A DNA stretch of 64,000 nt from Thermoleophilales bacterium (GTDB lineage: Bacteria; Actinomycetota; Thermoleophilia; Solirubrobacterales; 70-9): assembly GCA_020636895.1 (NCBI GenBank), contig JACJWZ010000001.1, positions 868,001 to 932,000 of the forward strand, given 5' to 3'. A program made the position numbers and the translations under genes. The notes beneath the pieces are model-generated. The model worked only from the letters and a program-made list of their open reading frames with translations. It did no database searches and had not been told where the DNA came from. Shown one piece after another: positions 50,687-59,472 of this stretch (its first letter is position 1; each line of letters begins with the position of its first letter).

Positions 50687-51786
50687 GGGATCCGAGGATC
50701 GAAGGGCTCGCGAAGGTGCTCACGCAGTACTCGGTTGAGATCCAGCCGGGGCAGGTCTGCGAGATCGCGGCGACCACAGCCGCGGAGCCGCTCGTCAAGG
50801 CGATCTACGAGGCCGTGCTCGACGCCGGCGGCCACCCGATCGTCAACCTCGCTGTCAATGGGCAGCAGGCGAGCTTCTTCGAGCGCGCGTCCGACGCGCA
50901 GATCGGTTGGATCTCGCCCGCCGAGCAGTGGGTGGTCGAGAACGCCGACGCCCGGATCAGGATCCTCTCGGAGACGAACACCAAGGAGCTTTCGGGGGTG
51001 GCGCCGGAGAAGCAGCAGATCCTGCAGCGCGCCCGGAGGGACCTGATCAAGCGGATGATGGAGCGCAGCGCCGAGGGCGAGCTGCGCTGGAACGTGACGA
51101 TGTTCCCGACCGATGCCTACGCCGCCGGGGCCTCGATGAGCCAGTCCTCATTCGAGGACTTCCTCTACAGGGCCTGCCTCGTCGACCAGCCCGACCCCGT
51201 CGCCGCATGGAGGCGCGCCGCGGAGGAGACCAACCGCCTCGCCGACTGGATGGAGGGCAAGGAGGAGGTCGTCATCGAGGGTCCCGGGACGAGCCTGAAG
51301 CTGAACGTCGCGGGCCGCTACTTCAAGCCCGCCGACGGCAAGTACAACATGCCCGACGGGGAGTTCTTCACCGGCCCGGTCGAGGACTCGGCGGAGGGCG
51401 AGATCACCTTCCACCTACCCGCGACCTACCAGGGGCGTGAGGTGTCCGGGGTGAGGTTCCGCTTCGAGGGCGGCAAGGTCGTCGACGCGACGGCGGAGCG
51501 CGGCGAGGACTTCCTCACGTCGGTCCTCGACACCGACGAGGGCGCCCGCTTCCTCGGCGAGCTCGGCATCGGCACCAACTTCGGGATCTCGGAGGGGACG
51601 GGGGAGATCCTGCTCGACGAGAAGATCGGCGGCACGGTGCATCTCGCGGTCGGGGCCAGCTACCCGGAGACCGGCGGCGTCAACGAGTCCGCGGTCCACT
51701 GGGACATGATCTGCGACCTCCGGCGCGGCGGCTCGATCACCGTCGATGGCGAGGTGCTGCAGCGCGACGGGAAGTTCGCGGTCTGA
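50683..51786 (+). CDS. M29 family aminopeptidase (AmpS/PepS type)
   Basis: A 367-residue metallo-aminopeptidase. LAKVLTQYSVEIQPGQVCEI is the M29 entry. Metal ligands are expected in the Glu/His-rich C-terminal part: MPDGEFFTGPVEDSAEGEIT, then EGTGEILLDEKIGGTVHLAV and NESAVHWDMICDLR. Complete, no signal peptide. ATG 50683 lies within the pdxT stop and is preceded by GGAAGGAGAG, a good RBS. Why an aminopeptidase is coupled to PLP synthesis is unclear. Roles in peptide turnover are typical. Confidence 0.93.
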   Translation: MRDPRIEGLAKVLTQYSVEIQPGQVCEIAATTAAEPLVKAIYEAVLDAGGHPIVNLAVNGQQASFFERASDAQIGWISPAEQWVVENADARIRILSETNTKELSGVAPEKQQILQRARRDLIKRMMERSAEGELRWNVTMFPTDAYAAGASMSQSSFEDFLYRACLVDQPDPVAAWRRAAEETNRLADWMEGKEEVVIEGPGTSLKLNVAGRYFKPADGKYNMPDGEFFTGPVEDSAEGEITFHLPATYQGREVSGVRFRFEGGKVVDATAERGEDFLTSVLDTDEGARFLGELGIGTNFGISEGTGEILLDEKIGGTVHLAVGASYPETGGVNESAVHWDMICDLRRGGSITVDGEVLQRDGKFAV

Positions 51787-51852
51787 GGCGGCGACGGTGT
51801 TCCGCGCTCCGGCGCGCCCGCGACCGATCGGCCGGGCGCCGATAGAAGAACA

Positions 51853-51880
51853 GGGGAATAGGGGAATAGGGGAATAGAGG
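51853..51880 (+). repeat. GGGGAATA tandem repeat (x3) plus GAGG
   Basis: Three perfect GGGGAATA units are followed by GAGGAAA. The spaced G-tracts could form a G-quadruplex or pair in register with TTTCCCC at 51915-51921. They are purine-rich on the plus strand and unlike the surrounding GC-rich DNA. Confidence 0.8.
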
Positions 51881-52014
51881 AAACATTTAGCTGACGTCGG
51901 AGCGGCGGCGCAACTTTCCCCATGCGCCCCTGTTTGCGTGATCAGAGTCCTGATCCGCACCACTGGTCGCTTGCGGGAGCGCGCCGGAGGACTACGCGGA
52001 GCCGACGGACCGAT

Positions 52015-52068
52015 GACGAGGACCGGGTCTCGAGATCCCCCCGCAGGCCCGGTCCTCGTCTTTTTCTT
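52015..52068 (+). terminator. strong Rho-independent terminator
   Basis: A perfect 13-bp stem, GACGAGGACCGGG (52015-52027) with CCCGGTCCTCGTC (52048-52060), a 20-base loop containing CCCCCC, then TTTTTCTT. It is the clearest intrinsic terminator in the window. Confidence 0.9.
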
Positions 52069-52120
52069 CCAGGAGGGGCGCACGGTCAGCTGCGGAGCGT
52101 GGCTCGGCGCTTGGCGCACG

Positions 52121-52126
52121 TAGAAT
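52121..52126 (+). promoter_or_regulatory. -10 hexamer TAGAAT of yebC
   Basis: TAGAAT is 7 bases (cgtggcc) before ATG 52134, leaderless geometry. It lies downstream of the terminator, so yebC-ruvCAB has its own start. Confidence 0.6.
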
Positions 52127-52133
52127 CGTGGCC

Positions 52134-52883
52134 ATGTCAGGTCATTCCAAGTGGTCTTCGATCAAGCACAAGAAGGGCGCCGCCGACGCCAAGCGGGGCA
52201 AGCTCTTCACGAAGCTCGCGCGGGCGATCACCGTCGCGGCGCGGGACGGCGGCGGCGACCCCGAGGGCAACGCGACGCTGGCGACGGCGATCCAGAAGGC
52301 TCGCGACAACTCGATGCCGAAGGACAACATCCAGCGCGCCATCGACCGCGGCACCGGTGAGGGCAGCGACGGAGCGACGATCGAGCGGATCGTCTACGAG
52401 GGCTACGGGCCCGGTGGCACGGCGTTGATGGTCGACGCGCTCAGCGACAACCGCAATCGCACCGGCTCCGAGATCCGCCACGCCTTCGACCGCCACGGCG
52501 GCAGCCTCGGCGAGCCCAACTCCGTCTCCTGGCAGTTCGAGAAGCGCGGCGTGATCCTGCTCGACGGCGAGCGCTACGACGAGGACGACCTGATCGTCGC
52601 GATCGACGCCGGTGCCGAGGACGTCGACACCGACGGCGACATGGTCCGCGTCCTCACCGCTCCCGCCGATATGACCGCCGTTCGCGCCGCTTTGGAGGGC
52701 GAGGGCATGGAGATCGAGTCGGCCGACGTGGTCATGGACCCCAAGACCACGGTCGAGGTGGACGAGGGCGATGCGAAGACGCTGCTGAGGCTGATGGACG
52801 CGCTCGAGGACCACGACGACGTCGAGGCCGTCCACGCGAACTTCGACATCTCCGAAGAGGTCATGGAGAAGGCTCTGGCGTAA
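52134..52883 (+). CDS. yebC: YebC/PmpR family protein (transcription/translation factor)
   Basis: A 249-residue YebC/PmpR/TACO1 family protein. The opening MSGHSKWSSIKHKKGAADAK and later KARDNSMPKDNIQRAIDRGT are invariant in the family. GSLGEPNSVSWQFEKRGVIL marks the second domain. Members have been described as transcription regulators and, more recently, as ribosome-associated factors that help translate proline stretches. Located immediately before ruvC, the usual actinobacterial order. Confidence 0.97.
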   Translation: MSGHSKWSSIKHKKGAADAKRGKLFTKLARAITVAARDGGGDPEGNATLATAIQKARDNSMPKDNIQRAIDRGTGEGSDGATIERIVYEGYGPGGTALMVDALSDNRNRTGSEIRHAFDRHGGSLGEPNSVSWQFEKRGVILLDGERYDEDDLIVAIDAGAEDVDTDGDMVRVLTAPADMTAVRAALEGEGMEIESADVVMDPKTTVEVDEGDAKTLLRLMDALEDHDDVEAVHANFDISEEVMEKALA

Positions 52884-52947
52884 CTACCTCGCGGCCGCCC
52901 GTGCGCTCCGGGAAGGCATCCGACCCTCGGGCGAGAATCATTCCCCG

Positions 52948-53487
52948 ATGAGGATCGTGATGGGCATCGATCCGGGGCTCGCGAACACCGGATTCGGTGT
53001 CGTTCGCGTGGCCGGATCGCGGATGACCGCGATCGACGGCGGCACGATCGAGGTCCCGCCGGACGCGCCGCCCGAGCGGCGGTTGCGCACGATCCACGAG
53101 TCGCTCGCCGAGCTCATCCAGTGGCACGAGCCCGAGTCGGTGGCGCTCGAGAGCCTCTACTTCGGCAAGAACGTGCGCTCGGCGCTGGGCGTCGGACAGG
53201 CTCGCGGCGTGATCATGCTCGCCGCGGCCGAGCGCGACCTCGGCTGCTTCGACTACACGCCTCAGGCCGTGAAGCTGGCCGTCTGCGGGAACGGCTCCGC
53301 CGGCAAGGACCAGGTCAAGCACATGGTCGGCGTCCTGCTCGGGCTGCCGTGCGAGCCCCCTTCCGACCACGCCGCCGACGCGCTGGCCGTCGCCGTCTGC
53401 CATGCCGCCCACCTGCAGGGCGCGAGCGCGCTCAACCCGGTGCCGCCGGCCACGAGAGCCGGGGCGCCAGAGGTCGCGCTGCAGTGA
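52948..53487 (+). CDS. ruvC: Holliday junction resolvase RuvC
   Basis: A 179-residue RNase H-fold endonuclease that cuts Holliday junctions made by RuvAB. The four acidic residues are visible: Asp in MGIDPGLANTGFGVV, Glu in VALESLYFGKNVRSALGVGQ, and the Asp pair in PPSDHAADALAVAVCHA. ATG 52948 is the first codon of the conserved start. Its TGA overlaps the ruvA GTG by 4 nt (GTGA). Confidence 0.97.
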   Translation: MRIVMGIDPGLANTGFGVVRVAGSRMTAIDGGTIEVPPDAPPERRLRTIHESLAELIQWHEPESVALESLYFGKNVRSALGVGQARGVIMLAAAERDLGCFDYTPQAVKLAVCGNGSAGKDQVKHMVGVLLGLPCEPPSDHAADALAVAVCHAAHLQGASALNPVPPATRAGAPEVALQ

Positions 53488-54071
53488 TCGCCGCCGTCAG
53501 CGGAGAGGTGATCTCCCGGCGGCCCGACCACGTCGTCGTCGACGCCGGCGGCGTCGGCTACAGGCTCGCCGTCTCGACCGAGACACTGCGGGCGGTCCCG
53601 GCTGTCGGCAATCGGGTGTCGCTGCACGCGCACCTGATCGCCCGTGACGATTCGCTCGCCCTCTACGGCTTCGCGACCGAGGAGGAGCGCGACCTCTTCC
53701 TGTCGCTGATCTCGGTCTCGGGCGTCGGCCCCAAGGTCGGCCTCGCCGCGCTCTCGGGCGGCACCGTCCCGGAGCTGCTGCGGGCGATCGCGACCGGTGA
53801 TGCCAAGCGCTTCCAGGCCGTCCCCGGGATCGGGAAGCGGACCGCCGAGCGGATCATCGTGGAGCTGCGCGAGCGGGTGGCGGATGCTCTCGAGATCGAA
53901 GCTGTCGAGGGCGCCGCCTCGGCCGCCGGCCCGCGCGGGGAAGCTCGCGAAGGCCTGATCGGTCTCGGCTACACGCCGCAGGAGGCGGAACGCCTGCTCG
54001 ACTCGGCCAGCGGCGAGAGCGCCGAGGACCTCGTCGCCTCGGCCCTGCGCGGCGGCCGCGCCGCCGCTTAG
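53484..54071 (+). CDS. ruvA: Holliday junction DNA helicase subunit RuvA
   Basis: A 195-residue junction-binding protein that loads RuvB. It opens with the OB-fold domain (AAVSGEVISRRPDHVVVDAG, GYRLAVS). The two HhH motifs follow (LISVSGVGPKVGLAALSG and FQAVPGIGKRTAERIIVELR), and the C-terminal domain contacts RuvB (REGLIGLGYTPQEAERLL). GTG 53484 overlaps the ruvC stop. RuvB starts 18 bases downstream. Confidence 0.97.
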   Translation: MIAAVSGEVISRRPDHVVVDAGGVGYRLAVSTETLRAVPAVGNRVSLHAHLIARDDSLALYGFATEEERDLFLSLISVSGVGPKVGLAALSGGTVPELLRAIATGDAKRFQAVPGIGKRTAERIIVELRERVADALEIEAVEGAASAAGPRGEAREGLIGLGYTPQEAERLLDSASGESAEDLVASALRGGRAAA

Positions 54072-54089
54072 TCGGGGAGACTTGACGGC

Positions 54090-55163
54090 ATGGCGATCGA
54101 GCGGATCCCCCTGAACGAAGCGGCGAAGAACGACCTCGAGACGGAGGGCGAGCCGCGCATCGCCGACGCGAGGATCGAACGCGGGGAGGAGGAGCTCGAC
54201 CGCAGCCTGCGCCCGGCCAAGCTCTCGGAGTTCGTCAACCAGCGCCAGGTCACCGAGCAGCTCGGAGTGTTCATCGAGGCGGCCCGGCGCCGGGGCGAGC
54301 CGCTCGACCACGTGCTTCTCGCTGGCCCGCCCGGGCTCGGCAAGACCTCGCTCGCCAACATCATCGCCTCCGAGCTCGGGGTGCCGCTGGTGCAGACGGC
54401 GGGCCCGGCCCTCGAGCGCAAGGGCGACATCGCCAGCTTCCTGACGACGCTGGAGCCGGGGAGCGTCTTCTTCGTGGACGAGATCCACCGCCTCAACAGG
54501 GCGATCGAGGAGACGCTCTATCCCGCGATGGAGGACCGGAAGCTGCCCGTCGTGCTCGGACAGGGTGCCGGCGCCCGCACCGTCGAGCTCGAGCTTCCCG
54601 CCTTCACCCTCGTCGGCGCCACGACGAGAGCGGGGCTCCTGTCGACGCCGCTGCGCGACCGCTTCGGAGTCAGCCACCGCCTCGAGCACTACGACGCAAC
54701 GGACCTGAGCGAGATCGTCGAGCGCTCGGCGCGCATCCTCGGCGTCGAGATCGAGCCGTCGGGAACCCATGCGATCGCCTCGCGCTCGCGCGGCACGCCG
54801 CGCGTCGCCAACCGGCTCCTGAAGCGGGTCAGGGACTTCGCCGAGGTGCGTCACGCGGGTGTCATCACCGACGAGGTGGCGGCGGCCGCGCTGCAGATGC
54901 TCGAGGTGGACGAGGGCGGCCTCGACCGCCACGACCGCGCCATCCTCGACGCGATCGCGGTCAAGTTCTCGGGCGGCCCGGTGGGCCTCTCGACGCTCGC
55001 CGCCGCCGTCGACGAGGAGCCCGACACGATCGAGGACGTCTACGAGCCCTTCCTGCTCCAGCAGGGATTCATCAAGCGCACGCCGCGCGGGCGCGTCGTG
55101 ACCGAGCGCGGGTTCGCGCACATGGGGCTGCCGGCCCCGAGCGGGCACAGCAGCCTCTTCTGA
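54090..55163 (+). CDS. ruvB: Holliday junction branch migration ATPase RuvB
   Basis: A 357-residue AAA+ motor. Walker A is HVLLAGPPGLGKTSLANIIA, Walker B VFFVDEIHRLNRAIEE, sensor 1 TLVGATTRAGLLSTPLRDRF (with the Arg finger), and the C-terminal winged helix ends with FIKRTPRGRVVTERGFAHMG. N-terminal LRPAKLSEFVNQ is typical. Third gene of ruvCAB, complete. In many bacteria queA/tgt or yajC follow; here an ion channel gene does. Confidence 0.98.
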   Translation: MAIERIPLNEAAKNDLETEGEPRIADARIERGEEELDRSLRPAKLSEFVNQRQVTEQLGVFIEAARRRGEPLDHVLLAGPPGLGKTSLANIIASELGVPLVQTAGPALERKGDIASFLTTLEPGSVFFVDEIHRLNRAIEETLYPAMEDRKLPVVLGQGAGARTVELELPAFTLVGATTRAGLLSTPLRDRFGVSHRLEHYDATDLSEIVERSARILGVEIEPSGTHAIASRSRGTPRVANRLLKRVRDFAEVRHAGVITDEVAAAALQMLEVDEGGLDRHDRAILDAIAVKFSGGPVGLSTLAAAVDEEPDTIEDVYEPFLLQQGFIKRTPRGRVVTERGFAHMGLPAPSGHSSLF

Positions 55164-55221
55164 GCTTCTGAGTCGCCGGGCCGAGCCGCCGCGGCAGCGG
55201 CATCCGGTCCGAGCCACCGCC

Positions 55222-55227
55222 TACCTT
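55222..55227 (+). promoter_or_regulatory. -10 hexamer TACCTT
   Basis: TACCTT is 7 bases (cccggcc) before ATG 55235 of the channel gene, leaderless geometry. Confidence 0.5.
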
Positions 55228-55234
55228 CCCGGCC

Positions 55235-55891
55235 ATGCTCGCGTTCGCGAAGAGGGAGCCGTCGGCGGTCCTCTTCGCCGGTCAGGTCCTCGGCATCCTC
55301 CTCTACCCGCTGATGCAGGACGACGGCGTCGGCCAGGCCCTGTTCAGCATCTTCGGGATCGCCATCCTCGGTCTCGTGGTCCTCGCGGTCCGCAGCACTC
55401 CGGGGCTGACGCAGGTGGCGCTTCTGCTCGCCGCTCCCGCCTCGATCCTGCTGCTGATCCAGGCGATCAGCGGCAGCGACGCGCTGCAGCCGTACTCCTC
55501 GGCGTTCGAATGCGTCCTCTACTTCTACGCGGCGGGCGCGCTGATCGCCTACATGCTCGCGGACCACGACGTGACGAGGGATGAGCTGTGGGCGGTGGGG
55601 GCGACCTTCACCCTCGTCGCCTGGGCTTTCGCCTACCTCTTCCTGGTCGTCCAAGCGGCCGAGCCCGGGACCTTCACGGCCGCTGTCGATCCCGACTCGC
55701 AGCGCACCTGGATGGAGCTCCTGTTCCTCAGCTTCACGACGCTCTCCAGCACCGGGCTCAGCGACGTGGTCCCGGTCGAGGCGTTCGGACGGAGCGTCGT
55801 GATGATCGAGCAGATGGTCGGGCTCGCGTTCGTCGCGATGGTGGTCTCGCGCCTCGTCGCGCTCACCGTCCTGCGGCGGCGCGATACCTGA
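55235..55891 (+). CDS. ion channel family protein with an atypical pore loop
   Basis: A 218-residue membrane protein with about six segments, the last two flanking a pore loop as in 2-TM potassium channels. The loop reads LLFLSFTTLSSTGLSDVVPV: a selectivity filter position with STGLSD instead of TVGYGD. Related actinobacterial channels with this variant loop exist as I recall, and their ion selectivity is unknown. No RCK/TrkA-N domain follows. Short basic C-terminus (LTVLRRRDT). It lies between ruvB and the zinc-ribbon/PAS gene, all on one strand. Confidence 0.78.
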   Translation: MLAFAKREPSAVLFAGQVLGILLYPLMQDDGVGQALFSIFGIAILGLVVLAVRSTPGLTQVALLLAAPASILLLIQAISGSDALQPYSSAFECVLYFYAAGALIAYMLADHDVTRDELWAVGATFTLVAWAFAYLFLVVQAAEPGTFTAAVDPDSQRTWMELLFLSFTTLSSTGLSDVVPVEAFGRSVVMIEQMVGLAFVAMVVSRLVALTVLRRRDT

Positions 55892-55928
55892 GCCGGAACG
55901 ACTGAGCGGGTGGGGAAGGCCGATTCAC

Positions 55929-55934
55929 TAGCCT
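55929..55934 (+). promoter_or_regulatory. -10 hexamer TAGCCT
   Basis: TAGCCT is 8 bases (tccggccc) before GTG 55943. It favours that start over the in-frame GTG at 55910. Confidence 0.5.
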
Positions 55935-55942
55935 TCCGGCCC

Positions 55943-56428
55943 GTGCCCTTCTTCATCTGTCCCAACTGCGGCAACCGCGTCCAGAGCGGGGAGCGGACCG
56001 CCGGTCTCTCGAACCGCCCGAAGGGCTGCCCGAAGTGCGGCTTCGGCTTCCTCTTCGAGTTGCTCGACGACTACTACCCCGCTCCCGACGCCGCCTTCTT
56101 CACCTGCGACGGCAAGGGCCGTGTGCTCGACGTCGGCCGCGGCGGCTTCGAGCTCACCGGCCTGACCGACGAGGACGTGATCGGCCGCCCCGTCAAGGAC
56201 GTCCTCGGCCTCGAGTGGATCGACCCCGGCCGCGGCGGCGAGACGGCCGACACCGACGGCGACGGGGTCGCCGATCCGATCGAGACGACGCTCGAATGGG
56301 GGGTGCGCTCGCTCGGCAAGCGAGTGGCCGTGCACGCCGAGGGGGACCTGCCGGCGAAGGCGGTCGCCGACGTCTTCCCTGCATATGACGACGACGGCGG
56401 CATGCTGCTCGTCCTCACACCCGAGTAG
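55943..56428 (+). CDS. zinc-ribbon plus PAS-domain protein
   Basis: A 161-residue soluble protein. The N-terminal zinc ribbon has two CxxC knuckles (FFICPNCGNRV and GCPKCGFGF). A PAS-like domain follows (FTCDGKGRVLDVGRGGFELTGLTDEDVIGRP). The C-terminal part, rich in Asp/Gly, contains DTDGDGVADP, which resembles a calcium-binding loop. No output domain, so it may be a partner or sensor rather than an enzyme. GTG 55943 was chosen because TAGCCT is 8 bases upstream. Directly precedes secDF. Confidence 0.75.
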   Translation: MPFFICPNCGNRVQSGERTAGLSNRPKGCPKCGFGFLFELLDDYYPAPDAAFFTCDGKGRVLDVGRGGFELTGLTDEDVIGRPVKDVLGLEWIDPGRGGETADTDGDGVADPIETTLEWGVRSLGKRVAVHAEGDLPAKAVADVFPAYDDDGGMLLVLTPE

Positions 56429-56445
56429 TTTCACGCGTTCCGCCG

Positions 56446-59400
56446 ATGGGCTCGCGCCGCGTAAACATCTCGATCATCCTGCTCGTGCTGGCTTTGCTGG
56501 CCGGCTCGCTGTACGTGATCTTCACGAAGCCGACCAAGCTCGGCCTCGACCTGAGCGGCGGCACCCAGCTCGTCTACCAGGCCCAGCCGAACGCGCAGAA
56601 CCCGACGATCGAGCCGGAGGACATCGACCGCTCGATCGAGATCATCCGCGATCGCGTCGACGCGTTCGGCGTCTCCGAGCCGGAGATCTCGCGTGTCGGC
56701 GCGGACGGCATCCAGGTCGGCCTCCCCGACGTCCAGGACGCCCAGCGCGCGATCGACCAGATCGGCCAGACGGCGCGGATGTACTTCTTCGACCTCGAGC
56801 CCAACGTGGTGCCGCTGCAGAAGGACGTGGCACCCGGCGAGGTGACCCCGCTCAACCTCGACGCGCAGTCGACGACCAGCCAGTACACGGCCGTCAAGCT
56901 CGCCTCCGAGCAGAAGCCGGTGCCCTGCGACCAGGACAAGATCTGCGCTTCCTCCGGCGACGCCTACTACATGTTCGAGAAGAAGTCCCGGCAGTACGTC
57001 GCGGGCCCGGAGGAGCGCGAGAAGGACCTGCTCAGCCTCGACGCCGTCAAGGCGGTCCCGAAGAGCAACCGGAAGATGTTCGTGGTCCCGGAGGGCTACC
57101 TCGTCGTCGAGGACCAGCCGCAGACCGATTCCAACGGCAACCCGATCGAGGACGCCCCCTCCCGGTACTTCGTGCTCAAGGACAACCCGTCCCTGACCGG
57201 CGACGACATCAAGGACCCGGAGCAGAACTTCGACCAGAACAACCAGCCGAACGTCACCTTCAACTTCACCGACCGCGGCCGCGCCGAGTTCCAGGAGATC
57301 ACCCGCGACATCGCCCAGCGGGGCATCGAGGCCGGGTTGGGGGCGCCGTACTCGTTCGCGATCGTGCTCGACGGCCAGATCGTCTCCCGTCCGATCATCG
57401 ACTTCGACGAGAACCCCGACGGCATCGACGGCCGCAACGGGGCGCAGATCTCCGGCAGCTTCTCCGTCCAGGAGGCTCAGGACCTCGCTGAGTTCCTGAA
57501 GATCGGCGCGCTGCCGGTCGACCTGAAGCTGATCAGCCAGAGCACGGTCACCGCGACGCTCGGCCAGCAGGCGCTCGACCAGGGGCTGAAGGCGGGCATC
57601 GCCGGGCTGATCCTCGTCGGCCTCTTCCTGCTCCTCTACTACCGCTTCCTCGGCCTCATCGCGGTCCTCGGGCTCGCCGTCTACGCCGTCTTCTTCCTGG
57701 CGTTGATGAAGCTGATTCCGATCACGCTGACGCTGCCGGGGATAGCCGGCCTCGTGCTGACGATCGGCGTCGCGGCGGACGCCAACGTCGTCATATTCGA
57801 GCGAATAAAGGAGGAGGCCCGCAAGGGTCACTCGATGATCTCCGCGATCACGACCGGCTACCGGCGCGGGATCGCGACGATCGTCGACGCGAACGTGATC
57901 ACGCTGCTGACCGCGTTCATCCTCTTCGGACTCGCCACCGCGGGCGTCAAGGGCTTCGCGTTCCTGCTCGGCATCGGCACGATCGTCTCCCTGTTCACGG
58001 CGGTCGTCTTCACGCGAGCGGTGCTGGGGGTCCTCGGCCGCACGCGCCTGCTGCGCTCGCCGAAGCTGATCGGAGCCGGCATCGACGACCGGGTCCGCTG
58101 GCACTTCGACTTCGCCGGTGCGAGCCGCTGGTTCTTCGCGATCTCAGGCGCGATCCTGTTGATCAGCGCCTTCTCGTTCGCGACCAAGCAACTCAACTTC
58201 GGCATCGACTTCGAGTCGGGCGCGAAGATCGAGGTCGCGCTCGGGCCCGACGCGACCGTGGACAGCATCCGCGACTCGCTCTCCCAGGCGGGCGTCGACG
58301 ATCCCGAGTCGCTGAAGATCCAGGAGGTCGAGAACCCGGACTTCGGCACCAACGTCTTCCAGATCCAGGGCAAGATCGAGACCGACGACGCGTCCTCCGG
58401 CCAGGGCAACGTCGCCGATGTCCAGAACCAGCTCGACCAGGACTTCGGCTACGAGAAGAACGCCCAGGACAGCTTCCAGAGCACCACGGTCGGACCCACG
58501 TTCGGCGAGCAGGTGGCGCGCAGCGCCGCGTACGCGATCGTCTTCTCCCTGCTCCTGATCGCGGCGTACGTCGCGTTCCGGTTCGAAGCCAAGTACGCGG
58601 TCCCGGTGATGCTCGCCGTGATCCACGACATCCTGATCACAGCGGGCGTCTACTCGCTTCTCGGAAGGGAGGTCTCGAGCGCAACCGTCGCCGCTTTCCT
58701 GACGATCCTCGGATACTCGCTCTACGACACGGTGATCGTGTTCGACCGCGTGCGCGAGAACGTCCCACGGCTGCCGCGGGCGACGTTCGCGCAGATCGCG
58801 AACCGCTCGCTCAGCGAGGTGCTGACGCGATCGCTCATCACCGGGCTCTCGACGGTCTTCCTGATCACGGTCATCCTCATCTTCGGCGGCGAGACCCTGC
58901 GCGACTTCGCCTTCGCGATGATGGTCGGAGTCCTCTCCGGTACCTACTCGTCGATCTTGATCGCGACGCCGATCCTGATCCACTGGAAGGAGCGCGAGCC
59001 CGCCTATCGCGCCCGCGCCGCGCGCATCAAGGAGCAGATGGGCTACGTTCCGGCCTTCCCGGAGGAGAACGAGGTGGCCCGCGTCGGCGATGGCGACGGC
59101 GACGGCGACGGGGGCGACGGTGCCTCGGAGGACCGGCCCCCGGGCGAGACCTCGCGGGCGCGACGCCTGCGCCGGCGCCGGGCGGCTCGCGCGGGAGCGG
59201 GCACGGCGTTGGCCGAACCCGAGTCCGCCGTTGAGGAAAAGGACGAAGTGGTGTCCGAGCCGGAGCCCGAGGAGCTGTCCGCGGAACCGGAGGCGGTCGA
59301 GGCCGAGGCCGAGCCCGAGGCGGCTGAATCCGAGTTCGAGGTGAGCGAGCCCGAGCCCGATGTGGGCGAACCGGAGCCCGGGGTCGATACCTCCGGGATG

Positions 59401-59472
59401 AGCGAGCGTGAGCGTCGCATGGAGGCGCGCCGCCGCCGTCAGGCGAAGCGCAACAAGGGAGGTTCGAGCTGA
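56446..59472 (+). CDS. secDF: fused protein translocase subunit SecDF
   Basis: A 1008-residue single-chain SecD-SecF, an RND-type membrane protein that uses the proton gradient to help SecYEG export. SecD half: the first helix with KLGLDLSGGTQLVYQAQPN, the periplasmic P1 domain (about residues 45-360), then TM segments with GLVLTIGVAADANVVIFERI. SecF half from about residue 543: HFDFAGASRWFFAISGAILL, NFGIDFESGAKIEV, and later GYSLYDTVIVFDRVRENV. From about residue 880 an acidic Glu/Pro tail of roughly 120 residues ends in a basic segment. Most actinobacteria have separate secD and secF. yajC is not adjacent. Confidence 0.95.
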   Translation: MGSRRVNISIILLVLALLAGSLYVIFTKPTKLGLDLSGGTQLVYQAQPNAQNPTIEPEDIDRSIEIIRDRVDAFGVSEPEISRVGADGIQVGLPDVQDAQRAIDQIGQTARMYFFDLEPNVVPLQKDVAPGEVTPLNLDAQSTTSQYTAVKLASEQKPVPCDQDKICASSGDAYYMFEKKSRQYVAGPEEREKDLLSLDAVKAVPKSNRKMFVVPEGYLVVEDQPQTDSNGNPIEDAPSRYFVLKDNPSLTGDDIKDPEQNFDQNNQPNVTFNFTDRGRAEFQEITRDIAQRGIEAGLGAPYSFAIVLDGQIVSRPIIDFDENPDGIDGRNGAQISGSFSVQEAQDLAEFLKIGALPVDLKLISQSTVTATLGQQALDQGLKAGIAGLILVGLFLLLYYRFLGLIAVLGLAVYAVFFLALMKLIPITLTLPGIAGLVLTIGVAADANVVIFERIKEEARKGHSMISAITTGYRRGIATIVDANVITLLTAFILFGLATAGVKGFAFLLGIGTIVSLFTAVVFTRAVLGVLGRTRLLRSPKLIGAGIDDRVRWHFDFAGASRWFFAISGAILLISAFSFATKQLNFGIDFESGAKIEVALGPDATVDSIRDSLSQAGVDDPESLKIQEVENPDFGTNVFQIQGKIETDDASSGQGNVADVQNQLDQDFGYEKNAQDSFQSTTVGPTFGEQVARSAAYAIVFSLLLIAAYVAFRFEAKYAVPVMLAVIHDILITAGVYSLLGREVSSATVAAFLTILGYSLYDTVIVFDRVRENVPRLPRATFAQIANRSLSEVLTRSLITGLSTVFLITVILIFGGETLRDFAFAMMVGVLSGTYSSILIATPILIHWKEREPAYRARAARIKEQMGYVPAFPEENEVARVGDGDGDGDGGDGASEDRPPGETSRARRLRRRRAARAGAGTALAEPESAVEEKDEVVSEPEPEELSAEPEAVEAEAEPEAAESEFEVSEPEPDVGEPEPGVDTSGMSERERRMEARRRRQAKRNKGGSS

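Larger units (their letters stand above)
51849..52068 (+). ncRNA. candidate structured non-coding RNA with intrinsic terminator
   Basis: The 347-base gap between the aminopeptidase gene and yebC has no convincing ORF but a chain of stable elements on the plus strand. TAGAAG (51843-51848) could be a -10 box. AACAGGGG (51849-51856) pairs with CCCCTGTT (51927-51934), and GGGGAA with TTCCCC inside it. Hairpin GATCAG/CTGATC has a four-base loop and flanking GCG/CGC (51936-51958). Small stems CGCT/AGCG and GGTC/GACC follow, then a strong terminator. yebC has its own leaderless promoter after the terminator, so the RNA would be independent. No Rfam family is recognised. A 5' UTR attenuator or read-through terminator of the pdx operon is the alternative. 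Confidence 0.5.

Noticed and set aside
51849..52068. Actinobacterial 6C RNA, because the terminator loop holds CCCCCC
   Set aside because: 6C RNA needs two hairpins with C-rich loops; only one such loop is present and the rest of the structure differs.
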